A stretch of 64,000 nt of DNA from positions 372,001 through 436,000 of the forward strand of contig QRDG01002527.1 of the NCBI GenBank assembly GCA_012064385.1, in the 5' to 3' direction. The stretch is from Puccinellia tenuiflora. Its lineage: Eukaryota > Streptophyta > Magnoliopsida > Poales > Poaceae. The position numbers and the translations under genes were made by a program. Shown piece by piece: positions 23,429 to 37,000 of this stretch. The notes beneath the pieces are model-generated. The model did no database searches. It was not told where the DNA came from and worked only from the letters and a program-made list of their open reading frames with translations. How positions within the stretch are numbered: position 1 is the first letter of the stretch; the number at the start of each line of letters is the position of its first letter.

Positions 23429-24324
23429 AAAGTGTGTTGCGCTAGAAATGTGTCACACGAACACGCCCTTGAGTATCCGCGGCGTCGAGGGAGATATTCT
23501 GCAACTCGCACTGTAGGAGGCCGGCTTAAAGAGCGATACACAAGATGGTAAGCTGGCGCTTTTGCGACCCGACGCCCCGGTTCCTCGGGACGGACCCCGT
23601 CAGAGGTTCCGGCGATGATGGGCTGAACTAAGTCGGATTTTACCGCTCTTCGCTCGGTTGTCGATATTCAATGAACTCATGAGAATTCAACAAATAACGG
23701 AAGCACCAACAAGGTTTGGGTAAAAACTAGGTATGTATTGATGTATATCGATTGTTTGCTTAATTTCAATCGGCCATCACCTCTCACACATATATGAGGC
23801 GGCTAGACTTCCCGTACAAGTTATGGACTTCTACAAGGATTACAATTCATGACTTAAATCGGCTTCTAACCCCAAACTAGGAAAATTGCCTACCGGCTTT
23901 GTACTGGACTCGAACTCAAATGTATGTGTTTGACTTCCTTTCGGCCGCCTTTCGTCCTTCCGCGTTGACCTCGAACTTGCCTCGTCTCGTGCTAAATCCG
24001 GCTTTCCTTTCGTGTTCCCGGGTACTTTGCTGGCTCCATCTCCGGCTTTTGGACCACCATCTTCTTCCATGCCGCCACGTACTCGAGTTCTTCCGCCTTC
24101 CCAGGTCGCTGCTTTGCCGGGTTGCCGGGTCGCCACCTTCCCGGGTCATCATCCTCTCTCAGCCGTCTTTTCGGGCCGCCAATCCTCCCTGGGCGATTCT
24201 GAACCTGAAACTGGCCACCTGCAAAAAATGGGTGCTAATGGTTGTGGAGAGGATTCTGATTAGGGAGGGAACGGAAATACTTAAGAGTAAATTCTACATG
24301 CAAAAATAGGAATGAAAATGCAAA

Positions 24325-24720
24325 CAGTGTCCGAATTCCATGGAGCCTATTTTGCTTAAAAATTTAAAATCGGTATTTTTAAGTTTAAAAAACTAAAAAA
24401 ATACGTATACAAATGTCAAACTCTACCGGTGCGCAAACTCTCAATGAAAAATTCGTTGTATTTTATGTTACACAAAATGACAAATCGGACAATTTTTTGA
24501 AAATGTGCATCGTTGTTCATCGATCCAAGTACACACATCTATGATTTTTGCTCAGCCTAAAATACAACAAATTTTGCTTTGAGATTTTGTACACCGGAGG
24601 AGTTCAACATATCTACACCTAAAAAAATTCTGATTTTTATGAAGGTTTCAAATCACGATTTTGAAGTTTTCAAAAACCGAGCTCCATGGATCTCAGCCCC
24701 CAAAACGCCGCACTCTGAAT
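24325..24720. mobile_element. Palindromic MITE, superfamily unassigned
   Basis: The left end (CCATGGAGC near 24339) and right end (GCTCCATGG near 24681) are inverted, and the similarity continues inward for more than 100 bp: TACCGGTGCGCAAACTCTC on the left against a GTACACCGGAGGAG stretch on the right, plus TTGTATTTTA in both arms. The whole 380-bp unit can fold on itself. No target duplication identified. Confidence 0.6.
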
Positions 24721-25019
24721 CTTTACGTCGATACATAATTCTTTTACTATTATAGCTACATGTATGTTTCTGCGTAGGAGTTTCAAAAAATTGAATTGTT
24801 TTACCGTTTCCTATAATGTAAATAAATTGACGTGTTATATGAATTAATTCTAGTTTGAACTATAGGTATCTCAAATAAGGTTCAAAAATTTCAAGCAAAA
24901 AATATGTGAGTGGTTCTGTACAAGCTTTGATAACGTGTAAGATATAGATGAAAAAAAATCTAATATTTGTTAGGAAGGCCAGCCAAAATAGTTCTAAACT
25001 TCTAATAGAGTGGCGTGCT

Positions 25020-25183
25020 TTTTTTTTTTTTTGATAAAGAGATTTTCATTTCAAAGTATCATCGATACAATGTATGTCACGCCCGGCCCTGCATAACATG
25101 ATGCACACAGCCCGAACAAAGACATAAGAGAAAAAAGGAAAATGTCACAGACGAAATACAAGCATAACTTTAAAACACATAAC
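25020..25183 (-). mobile_element. 5'-truncated LINE copy with 19-bp target duplication
   Basis: A T run (25019-25032) marks the poly(A) end of a minus-strand insertion. It is flanked by the direct repeat TCTAATAGAGTGGCGTGCT at 25001-25019 and the same with one change (GGCATGCT) at 25184-25202. Long variable target duplications plus a poly(A) end indicate target-primed reverse transcription. The 164-bp body resembles a LINE 3' end rather than a tRNA-headed SINE. Confidence 0.8.
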
Positions 25184-25202
25184 TCTAATAGAGTGGCATG
25201 CT

Positions 25203-26241
25203 GAATATTGCAGTTCCAAAAACACGAAAATCGAACATCAGTGGCCTTATACATTCGTCCACCATACCCTGACAAGCAGTTGGCCACCTCAATTAAAGAA
25301 CTAGTTAAGCTGCTATGATTCTATTGTTGACGATTCCATCAGCTTAGTTTAATACAGACCTAGTATATACACATCCATCATCACATGCCATGAGCCTTGA
25401 CCCTGGAGATCTCTGACGAGTGACGACTGTACTAGTACTACTAAACTGACCTTGAGCTAATGCGTTTAAGGGTTGGTGTGCGTGTTTGTCCTTTGCTGTT
25501 GTTTTCCTTGCAGCCACCGTTTCCATGGGCTTCAGAAAAAGATCTATACAAATATAAGCAGCTAGAAGATGGGTGAAGAATATACGTGGTCTAGGAGGAG
25601 GCAAAGCAGTGGTGGAGCTTAAACGGAAAACGATGAGTGGACAAAACAATGCAGAGCAAAATTTCGTTAGAAACTTGGAATAAGATAAATTAAAAAAAGT
25701 CAAGGACTAACGACTAGCTATTATTTCTCACTGACACATGGCTCGTGTAGTCATAGGATAGGACACACTAGATATTATTATTTTGGAGTATCTAAAAGAT
25801 CTGAACATCCGAACGAAAGCGTCAACCTGAACTCATGGAGAATGTCAAAAGTTCTATGCTCACAATTTACAAGGGAAGAGGAAAAAAGAAAAACCAGCTT
25901 TGGAAATGTTGTGGTGACATATGGATCGCCTCATTTCAAGTATTCATTCTGCCTGCCCCTTTAGCCAGGATTGAATTGGTCTCATCATGCCATCACCATT
26001 GACAACTGAATCCCATGCTTAAGCAAGGAAATCACCCTAGCCACGATGGCCCATTCTATGCATGCGATGAGGTATTGCAAGAGCAGGAAGGTATGCATTG
26101 CTTCAACTTATGAGCTGCAGTTACAGGAACGAGCAACATCTGAACTTCTGCAGTAGAAAGTGCATCACACACACACTCTATCCCAAAGGCCCCATGTAAA
26201 CTCAGACGAAACAGATTGTGCCTCTCCAGTGAACAAACACT
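25203..26241. other. Intergenic DNA; one doubtful small ORF
   Basis: No confident gene. A 119-codon minus-strand ORF lies at 25344-25703; its last 60 residues start METVAARKTT and end MACDDGCVYTRSVLN. I do not recognise it. The rest is AT-rich without terminal structures. Confidence 0.3.
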
Positions 26242-26244
26242 TTA

Positions 26245-26415
26245 GGGTTTGTTTGGTAACTGCAATCCCGGGGGGATCCCGGTCTTTTCCCGGGGAGAAT
26301 TTTCATCTAGTCCGGTGGTTAGGAATAAAATCCCGAGATTTTACACCTGTTTCTTCAGATTCCCGGCCGGGATTATTTTTTCGGGGCTATTTAACCCGGA
26401 CAGCCAAACCAGCCC
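26245..26415. mobile_element. Tourist/Harbinger-type MITE
   Basis: 171 bp with inverted termini GGGTTTGTTTGGTAACTG and CAGCCAAACCAGCCC, flanked by TTA at 26242-26244 and 26416-26418, the 3-bp target duplication of PIF/Harbinger elements. The interior is GC-rich with CCCGG-type inverted motifs. Confidence 0.8.
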
Positions 26416-26418
26416 TTA

Positions 26419-28007
26419 TCAGATTGAGATGGGTAGAGGGTAACCCTGCGCACATGTACTTAACTTCTTACATGTGTTCCTTACTGGCCCCAGGTATCTT
26501 TAGAGGTTGGGGTTGGCGTTTGGCAATTGGAAAGACGGGAAGGTACCTGATACCTCTTGTGGTCACTAGAGTCAGGGTGACAATGAGTGAGTTGTGCTGC
26601 GATCAAAGGCATAAAAAAAGCTGCCTTGTGACTTCTTGCGGCGAGCAAGTTCGTTGGCTTGCTTGCTTTGGGAATATGAGGGTGCCACTTGAACATTTCG
26701 ATGGAGTTGAGCACGTGATTTGGATTTTGGACCTTCTTGGCTTGATAATGTATGGGGTCTGATATAGTGCAGGACAATCAGTCACAGTCGCCTGCTTGTT
26801 TCACCTAAGCAATTGTCCTCTTATGACTTGTCAGTGGAGGAGACGAGCATCGGGCCATGGGCACGACCTGACACTGTTGTTTTATGCTGAGTACAAGCAG
26901 GCAACTGTTATTGTCATCGAATGATCAGCCACAGCAGAAGAAATTCTTGCTGTTTAGATGACTTCTTCGCATGGTGGTGAATTCGGTGTTCTTCCTTCAA
27001 CATACCAAAATATCCCTGCTACAAGAAGACCAGCAAAATGGTTCTGGCATTTTTAACTACATTGGGAGGAGTAACTGGAAAATAAGAAATTCCATGAAAT
27101 GGGAATGATAACCCGGGCTAAAACCAAAGCACAAGTCAAGGCCAGGTTATCATTGACACAGAGCATCGTCATCTCCCTAAGCTTCAAAAATAAAAGGTTA
27201 CGTGGTTCAGATGGGTCTTTCATCATGTTACCGCTCATGTTAAACCTTGGAAAACTTTCTCAACTATCTTCCACATATATACAGAGCAACTACTCCATCA
27301 AATGCGGCAGCACCTCAAACGCGGCTGATAAAGAGTTACCATACACAATCGATCACGCAAAATTATGGTACACTAGAAACAAAAAATATGATTGACAGCA
27401 CTACAAGGGAGTTTACATCTCATATTTACTCTGCCAGGCACATATTCTTTGTTCCCACTGTTTCACTACCCTTTCCCTACTCCTATTTCTACAATTCGCA
27501 CCTTCGTGCCTTCTTGTACTATCTGCCTGCTTGTACTTTCTAGAGCTACGGCTGTACTTGGCCACCGGTGTTAGAAAGAACAAGTAACATAGCACAAGTT
27601 AAGGAAAAAAGAATGAAATTAGCTTCACAGTTAGTTCTTTACAGCAGTCAGATGTTGGTACTGAATGCCTGCTGGCCGAAGGGAAAAAATAGTCGACCAT
27701 TGCCAGTGAGACCTGCTAAAAAGAAATTAGTTAGACTAGCGCAGTTCAGTATATTGTTCTAAGGCAAAGTTCATGTACACTACCGTAGAGGGGGTACTGT
27801 ACAATTGCTTCAATGCGTGCTACTTCGGTAGAGGGGTACTGTACAATTGCTTCGATGCGTGCTACTTCCGCTGATGACTGCATCACCCACACCTTCTCTT
27901 GCCCTCAAAGACGCAGTGTGAATCATCGGTCCTTCCCATGCATCAAGCAGGGTGTGTTTGCCCCGTGGGCAGATCAAATCACAACAACTGGAGTTGGTCA
28001 TCTCAGA
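26419..28007. other. Downstream flank of the formin gene
   Basis: Intergenic. The part nearest 28007 should contain the formin 3' UTR. A short imperfect duplication (GTAGAGGGGGTACTGTACAA and its near-copy) occurs near 27785-27850. No gene recognised. Confidence 0.4.
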
Positions 28008-31000
28008 TCATCCAGTATCTTTTCCTCGTCTACTTATAGATCTTGCTTTCTCTAGCGTTTGTTTTGGTTGTCGGCTTGGATTTGAAGCTTTCGAGTCCTA
28101 CAAGAAGATCAAAACACATACATAAAGGAACTCTTGGGATTGAGTAAAACTGTGAAACATTGATCAATACATTTTTACTGGCCAACTGTGCACTTCTAGA
28201 CTTTTCTGCTTCTGCTGCCTCTTTTTGAGCTTTTTTCTTCTCAAGCTCAGCTTGCTTGACATTCTCCTCATGTGCTTTTCGAAACATTGTTACAAATGTC
28301 AACAGGGTAGCCATAACTGCAAGATGGTGACCACCATAGAGTAAAGGCGAGGTACAGTAATAAGCAAACAAACAGAACATGTGTGTTTATAATGCTTAAA
28401 AAAATCACAGATCAAATATGCTTCCTCACAAAATAGATCATATCATAATAAGCGTGTTGAGGATGCCCGAGCACTATCTTGAAAGGTATTCCAGAAATAT
28501 ATAACAAGCACACAACATTATTAATAAGTCACCTTGATCATTAAGAGTAATCAATACAACTGATCTCCTTACCTTGTTCAAATGGGCAACGGACTGGGTC
28601 CTCACCAAAATATTTGATCAGCTGATCAGCCTTTTTTCCCTGGAAAAAAAGAAAATCAAATACAAGATGATTGTACGGAAACTAATCTTCATAGAACCAA
28701 ACAACAGAAACATACCACTTCAGAGAACAATGAAGACAATGACTGCACATCAGCTCCAGCATTGTCAGTGAACTCTTTCAGTTTCTACACAATCCAGTAA
28801 TACCAGTTTAGAACAAATGACGTTGCTGGTATTTAAATAAGGTGCTAATTCAGCATATAAGATGGATTTAGTAAACAGAACATCAGCAACTGAAATGCAT
28901 GAGCACACAGAGTTGGTAAATATAATGAATATTTACAGAACGTTCAGGATAACTGGATATGAGCACCACTCTGTTAAGGTTTGTGGTTCACATTTAACAT
29001 CGGTATTTATCTACAAAATAAGAAACATAAGTACTTACAAAGTCAAGACACCAGGTAACCAACAAAGGAACCTGAACTATTGTATATCACATCTTTTAAA
29101 TTTCACTTTGGACATGTCTGAGCCCTACATCTAGAGGGCAGGCATTAAACAAGGAGATGAAAAGAAGACAGAACTTCTAGCATATTTTATCCGAAGGTGT
29201 TGCATAATCATGTAATTTTCTCCAAAAGAGGGTTGCCTATTCAATCCAAATGACAGGTTGTATTCGCTAGTAAGGGTGTCTATACTACATGCAAACAACT
29301 TTAAAACCTGAAATTCAAATGAGACGGTGTTTGACCTCGCGGAAAATTTCTGACACTGGACCATCACTTTCTGAAGCTGTAAATTCGTTCTCAACTTTTT
29401 CCAGCCCTTTACTGACTGCTTGCATTTCTTCTGCTAACATTTTCAGTTGTATCTGTTCAAAAGCATCAATTAGAAGAAAGCATGTACATCTTAACCGAAC
29501 TCTGTTCAAAAGCATCAATTAGAAGAAAGCATGTACATCTTCGACGGACAAATACTACAGATGCTACATAACTGATAGAATATCAAAGAGAATAACCCAA
29601 ACCTTTGATGTAGCTTCTAAACTGACAAGATCCAAATGGAAGTTCAAAAGCCGTGGTGATTTTGCAGAAAGCACCTGATATTAAGATATTTGTTCTATTA
29701 GCACGGACATAGGAGAGAGATAACAATGTCGCAATGTGCAAAACATTTAAGTCAATTATAGTTAATTAGACCAAGTAATTGAAGCTAGGATACAGAACTA
29801 ACACATGTGCAAAGTAAATGAAGTTTGTATTTACTTTCATGTACAGTCAATGAAGATCAGTAATACATACATTCAGAAACTTGAAGGTTTCTTAAGACTA
29901 TTATAATCTGTTACTGGTTTATTATTTAAAGGTAGCCTGATGTAGCCAAAGTAGTTCGATTTCTGACAATGCTCTAACTATTAGATAAACCTAGACTGAT
30001 TACTGACAAATTTACACAAAAATTGTGTATTACAATCTTCATACAAGAGAAGATCTTATTATTAAGGTTCCCGTATTTATCTTTGTTTACATCTAGGATT
30101 CTTATGACCCCAAAACCATAATTTATATAATCTCTACATCCACTTTGCAGCGAATATGCCACAGAAATGCAGAAGATACTTAGAACATATGCTGGTTGAT
30201 AGCACAGGCAACTGACATGTGTCATTTTATTGGTTAAATACAACAGTGAACCTTAAGTTCCACCAAAAAATCGAATTTGACACTTCATGGTCCTGAACAA
30301 ATAAATAGTTCGATGTAGACCATGGATTACAATTTCCAACTACAAGTTACCTATTGGTGAAGGGTACTAACACACACATGAGAACTCAACAGTACAGGAC
30401 AGATAAATGCATACCTTGCAGAGGTAGTGCATTAATGTCATCTTATTATTTGTTGCCCGGGTATCTGTAAGTTTTAGCAGACTATCTAACCGGAAGCCAA
30501 CTGCAGCACCTGTAAACAAATATACAGATGTGAACCTGCCAATGAATGATATTACACGTATTTCGATCTCCGATAAATGACTTCACTAGTCAGCAACAAT
30601 GCCTTAATGATCTCTGATTCAGACTGCACAAATTTGGAGGAATGTATCGAGTTATCAAAATCTTAACATAATGATACTTGATTACGACAGAAAATGAACT
30701 TTTTGATTTGGCGTCGTTGCACTTACAAGCTCAATACACTATGCACACATATATTAGTGGTGCAACTCTCTTCGCATCATCTTGGCAATACATCATGCAT
30801 TGTATTATGCTAATTTCTACTCTTAAGGAAGTTGAATAAGAAACAGAACCTTAATAGGATAGAATGCTAACAGACAAGCTAAAATAAACAGGCTTACAAA
30901 AACTCTAATATCCACCCATACATAGGAAGGACAGTTCTTATTACCTCTAGCAGTTCCCTGGTTCAATGTATTTCCAAGGAGGAGTATTGTCTTCATTATC

Positions 31001-34000
31001 TCCTTCAACTTGACACAACTACGGATCTGATACGATAGTCTGACTTAGTAGACAACAAGCAAAGATCCCAAGATCGAATCCTATCACTATGCTGAACTCT
31101 CAACATACCTCATCACATGAAGAATCTATTGTTTTCAAACTTCTCCCAAGATCTGCAACTTGTGCACCAAACTGGATCTTGAAGGAGAACACTCGCAGTT
31201 TTGACTCCATTCGTGGGACTTTCATCAATTCTAGGAAGAACTGCAACAATTATGCAATTGTTTATTAGACACTGATATACTCAAATAGGTAAGCATAAAC
31301 TGCTGTGTAATACTCCTAGTGACACTTTATGCAAAATTGGGCCTAAAGCTCATATGTAACAGGCTCACATACATATCCAACCTGGCTATTTTAAGTGCCC
31401 AGGCTAATGATGATCAAACAAACGAATCGATGTAACGGTCCGAGTCTTTGACTTCGAGCCAAACAAAGGCTCACATACATAAGTGGCTGTCTCAACTCTG
31501 AGTCCTTGACTATTGCTCTGTTTTGATGTTCGATTATCACAGATATCATTTAATACAAACCAATATGAGGTTGTTGTGCTTTCATTTTCCAAGAACTCCG
31601 GAACATCCAAATTCAGCAAACGTAACATAGTAAATGTTCTGATACTAGTATTAAGTAGTGCACGAAGAAACATCATAGATCGTAGAAGTCATTACCAGTT
31701 CACATTTTCCCAGAAGCTCTTTGTCTCCAGTATAGTTCTGACAAGAAAGACGGAAGGTGATGCTGTGTTAACATGACATCAGAAAGTAAGCGAAGCAACA
31801 TTACACTAGTATGCACCTTAAGAAGTTCCATTTCCTCTTTCGTTGGACAGAACTTTATGAGATTCTCCACTTGATCAACATCCAAGGTAGATTGATCCAG
31901 TGCCAGGGCCGCAGTCTGTTAAAAATTTAGTGAACATATCAATAATCTTACCATGTCAATAACATGATTTTCATTTCTGTTGCTCAAAATCTTACCACCA
32001 AATCCGGCAGTGGCATTTTCACTTTGGTCAGCATGATCTCTGTGTTGTTTGCCCTCCTCAAATCAACCTGCTCATATAAACTACCAGGTTAGATGAAAGC
32101 TTACAGAGAGATATCACATTGTGAAACTAGTACTTTCTCATAACTATACTACTCCCTCCGTTCCTAATTATATGATGTATTAGCTTTTTTCTGATTCGCA
32201 TGTATCTAGACACGTTTTAGTGTGTCTATTCACTCATTTCGGTCCGTATGTCGTCCACATAAGAATATCTAAAACATCTTATAATTAGAAACAGAGTACA
32301 ATATTAATTAAGTTAAAGGGTTAAGTAACAATGTAACCAAGAAAAGGGTAGCAATCATATGAGATCACAAAAAGGCAAAAAAAAAAACTTTGCACTAGAA
32401 TATCTAGTTACTGTAACAATTTAAATTATAAGGCATCTAATTCAGTGGCGGCAATCGCATCTTCACTTTTTCTGTTAATATTAACAAACTGCAAATGCTA
32501 AAATAAGTTAAATTTAGTGCTGCAAACTTCATTCCAAAATGTTAGCATTTTACTTACCAGGTGAACTTTCTCTGGCTTTGATCCAAGAGATTTTCTCCGG
32601 TCGGTTTTGGAGGAGTTATCCGACTTTGGTACAGCTGCTGGAAAAAGGCTCTCCAGTTCTGATAAATCAAACTCCGATACGCTGCAGAAAACAGCTCCCC
32701 AACATTAAGGTAAAAAAATATCAAAAGGTGTCAATCATATTAATCAGGTGTGATCATCATGGCTTAGAGCTGTAAAAGATTTTGAACAATTTCTTTGTCT
32801 TTAGTTGATGCTACCACCATGAACTGTACAGTGTACATCATTAAAGCTAAAAAGTAAAAACACTGGATTCAACCCCATAAAAATTAAATCACTGAAAATA
32901 TCACACATTATATAGTATGTATACTCGAGATGATATAATATATTTAATCAAGAGGACAGAAATTGTACCTCTGTGAGTCATCATTTCGCTGCAATTCCTC
33001 CCAGAGACTGCCTTGCATAGCCCTCGTCACTTTGATCCAATGCAGCGGCTTTAATGTTGATTTGCGTGCAGCCGCAGCCCCAAAACCTGACCCTGGAGCA
33101 CGTACAGCCCCACGCCCTCTACCTAAGGAGTTCGATAATAAGCTACTAGGATTGCCTCCTGGTGGTGGTGGTGCACCTGGTGCTCTAGGAGGAGGTGGTG
33201 CACGGCCACCTGGAGGAGGAGGTGGCGGAGGTCCACCAAGCCTTCCACCAGGTGCAGGGGGTGGTGGAGGTGCTCTCCCACCACCTCCAGGCGGAGGCGG
33301 GGGAGGTGGAGCTCCTGGTCGGCCCGGCGGAGGCGGGGGAGGTGGAGCTCCTGGTCGGCCTGGAGGAGGCGGGGGAGATGGAGCTCCTGGTCGGCCTGGA
33401 GGAGGTGGGGGAGGTGGTGCACTTGGACGTCCACCTGGAGGGGGTGGGGGAGGTGGAGGGCCAGGACGTGCACCTGGAGGGGGCGGGGGAGGTGGAGGTC
33501 CAGGACGTGCACCAGGAGGAGGTGGCGGTGCTCCTAGATGTGCACCTGGAGGAGGGGGCGGGGGAGGTGGTGCTCCTGAACGGATCATTGGTGGTGGTGG
33601 TGGAGGTGGAGGAGGAGGAGGAGCAGTAGAAGATGGTCTGGGAGGAGGTGGTGGTGGTGTAGGTGGACCACCAGAACGTGCGGCTGGAAGTGGGGGAGGT
33701 GGTGGTGGAGGAGGAGCAATAGTGTGTGCCATTGGTGGTGGAGGTGGAGGAGGAGGAGCACCTGGACGTGTTATGAAGGATTGAACTGGAGGTGGTGGGG
33801 GCGGCGGTGGAGGCGGAGGCGCAGGTGGAGTGGTGGCAGTGCTATCTAACCTTGGAGGAGGTGGAGGTGGTGATGGAATGTTTCCACGGGCACCTGACCC
33901 TAGGAGCGGAGGTGGGGGAGGAGGAGGAGGTGCAAAGTTCCGTGTTTGTGCTCCAAATGACATAGGTGGAGGTGGAGGGGGAGGGGGAGGTATTTTTAAG

Positions 34001-37000
34001 ATGCTTGCAGAAGCCGGAGGTGGTGGTGGTGGTGGTGGTGGAGGAGGTGGTAGGTGCTTCGTGGCTGAACTTGAAGAAACATAGAATGGAGGCGGCGGGG
34101 GTGGAGGTGGTAGGTGCTTCGTATCTGAACTTGAAGAAACATAGAATGGAGGCGGCGGTGGTGGAGGTGGAGCAGGAGCAGGAGCTGTAGCTTGGATTCT
34201 TCGCACAGCTTGTGCACCTGACAACAAGGGTTGTCGTGAAGGGAATCGAGGAGACAATGTAGCATCTTGTGTTAAATGATTACCATGAAGTGTTCCAGGT
34301 AGTACTAGGGGTGCACCTTTCACAGCATTGACTTTGTTATCTGTAGACATGGAACGGATAGCTAGTGCAGCTGGAGAACTGTCATATCTGGATGGAGGGT
34401 GAGATGGCCTATACACAGAGGCAGTTTCAGATTCCTTCCTGGGTGAGACCCATCTACGTATTGTTTTTGGTTTGGCTGGCTTTGATTGTTCCTCCAGCAG
34501 TTGGTTATGTCCAACTATTGCTTCCAACAACAGCTCAGGTGCATTGACTTCGCCTATTCTTGGGCTAGTATCCCTAGCTTCTACTTTACTTTGAGGAAGA
34601 GCTATGCCAAAATCCCATCTGTCACCATGCTCTTCCCGCTTGGCTTTCATTTGTGTTGCTATTTCATTAGCTGGTAACACAACAATGCTATCCTGCAGAC
34701 TGATTTTCTTTGCAGGTATGGTATCTCCAAGACCAGATTTCAATTTACTTTGATCCAATCTTCTGTCTGCTGTATCAGCAGTCTTAACCATTTGTACCTT
34801 GTAACTGTTGTTATCTTGTGAGTCCGTATTCTCAATATCAGTTATGTCTATCTTTGAAATAACGCTCTCTTCATTGACAACATTTTTTACCTCCTGCGTG
34901 ACGTTTCCATTATCAACTACTGTTTTCTCTTCATAGATCAGTAGCTCGCTGTCCACAGTTACTGTGTTTTCAGTAATAATCTTGATGTCACCATTCTGGT
35001 GTCCTTCATTTGGCAACGCCCTCAAGTGGGTATCCTCATCCATACTAGATAATGTTCTCGGAGAACTGAAAGAGGTGTAGTCCAAATTATTGTATCTCGA
35101 TATTTTCGTGGATTCACCTGAGTGACACTGAACTTCATCACTGCAACTTGGATCTGTTGCAGTAACTAAGGTCTGTGCAATTACACCTTTCGTATCCTCC
35201 TGGCAGTTAGATCCAAATTTGCGCCCTTTTGAACCTACAGAAGCAGCAACCACCTGTATGTCCTGCACAGCATGGTCCTCTTGGTCACTTGTGTTGCTAA
35301 AGTTTGACTTCTCAAGGACCTTGCATGCCTTCTGTAAACCTCCTGGATTTTCCAAACTTGGAGCAGGTGAAACTGGCCCTTTGTTATTCATGCTGCCTGA
35401 ATTCTCGGAGATAATAATCTTCACATCCTCATCAGTCCGATGATTCTCTAGGGCGCTGTTTTCATTACTTGCCGCACCACCATCCATTTCTGTGTTGCCA
35501 AGTTGTAATGAAATTCTTCCATCAGTTGATTGAGTTTCTGGATCTCTTCTAGCATCATGCCAATCCTCCTCTGCTTCATAAAACTCATCTCCTGTATCTA
35601 CCGAAGCAACATCAGTCTCATCTCCATCATCACCTACTTCTTCTACTGCAGCAGCTGGCTTGAAGGAATCAGGGTCCGAAAAGAGTACCTGGATAAGAAT
35701 TACAGCTCTATTATTAAATTTCACGATGCACAGAAGACAGATAGAAAAGAAACTAGAAGAAGGGCAGGCAGGTGAATTTAGTACCTCTGCTCGGAAGTCC
35801 CTCGGGAACTGATTATTCACATTCCAAGCAGCATCAATATCATCACGATTCAGTCCAAGGACATTTGATTGAACGAATGCAGTGTTGAACATGACACGGA
35901 ACATTGTTTCCTCGTGATCTAAGTTATCACTAATGTGGATGCATTCAAGAACCACATCTCCCAGAACACGGCAAGAAGCGCTAATTTTTACCGGAACTTC
36001 AGCCTGCATTGCAACCATCGGTCAGAGTAGAGTTTGGATGGTGGTAAATATTTCAACAGCTTAGAAGTAATCATTACCTGCCCATAACGCCGGAGATGTT
36101 TCTTGGACTTTGGCATCTCAAAAAGAACCTTTGCACTCTTGTTGTTACCAGAGTCTTGACCATGTATACGCAAATACGGCCTACATCCCCCTTCAGAATC
36201 AAATCTAGGAGTAGTGTGGAGAACTACTGAATCCAAGACAAGAGGCCGGCTAATAGGCGGCCACTCTGAACCACTTCCATGTCTTGTTACATAGTGTAAA
36301 TATCTAAGATGTGAAGGCTGAGGATTCAACTGAAGGAATTGCTGTATAAAGTCCCTGCGAGCCTGCTTGTAGACCATCTCTAGAGTCTTCTGCTCACCAG
36401 CATAAGTTTTCCGATATAGAAGCAGTCCGGCCAACATGAATGCAAGCACTGGCCAACCCCCTCTTTCACAGTGCATTAGAAGCATGTTCTGCTGCCCTTC
36501 AACTGACAACCAATTTTCACATGATTTCAAGAAATGATGGATCATCTCAAGCTGAAGAAGTGGGCACCCTTCGTATTGCTGTGGGTAGTCCATGACTGTC
36601 ATGTCATACTCAGACAATATGTCTGAAATCCCACTCCTCTTGTCACCAGACCAGAAATTGGAGACCATGTACGACGCATCTGGAAAATAGTCCTGCAACT
36701 GTGCAACAATGCCACTCAAGTAATCCCTGTACTCATCCTCACCCATGGCCTCCGCCGAGAAGCAACAGTCGAACACTGAAAACACATACACGCTGATATT
36801 AGGAAGATTGCATGCTCGAATTTGCACCACTCAACTAATACCATAAAAATGGAGAACACACATCAAGTGCTGGCAGGATCCTAGTTTCCACACTGCGTAT
36901 GTACTTACACTCACATTTCCAGCCACAACCAAGTATGACAGTCACATGGTTCCAATAGATAAGCAAGAACTACATCATAAGTCATAACTTACAACTAGCT

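Larger units (their letters stand above)
21380..24300 (-). mobile_element. Degenerate Ty3/gypsy retrotransposon remnant
   Basis: On the minus strand, reading right to left: an LTR-like stretch (about 24300-23435, ending GCGCAACA), then TTGGCGACTCCGTTTGGGAC as a primer-binding-site-like junction, then gag-like reading frames in several broken pieces (23428-23084, 22925-22722, 22624-22325, 21799-21503). No reverse transcriptase, integrase or 3' LTR is present, so it is a 5' fragment. The outer LTR edge is uncertain. Confidence 0.65.

Noticed and set aside
32963..33784. 273-codon plus-strand Gly-rich ORF
   Set aside because: Mirror image of the polyproline codons of the formin FH1 exon; no start context or independent motif.
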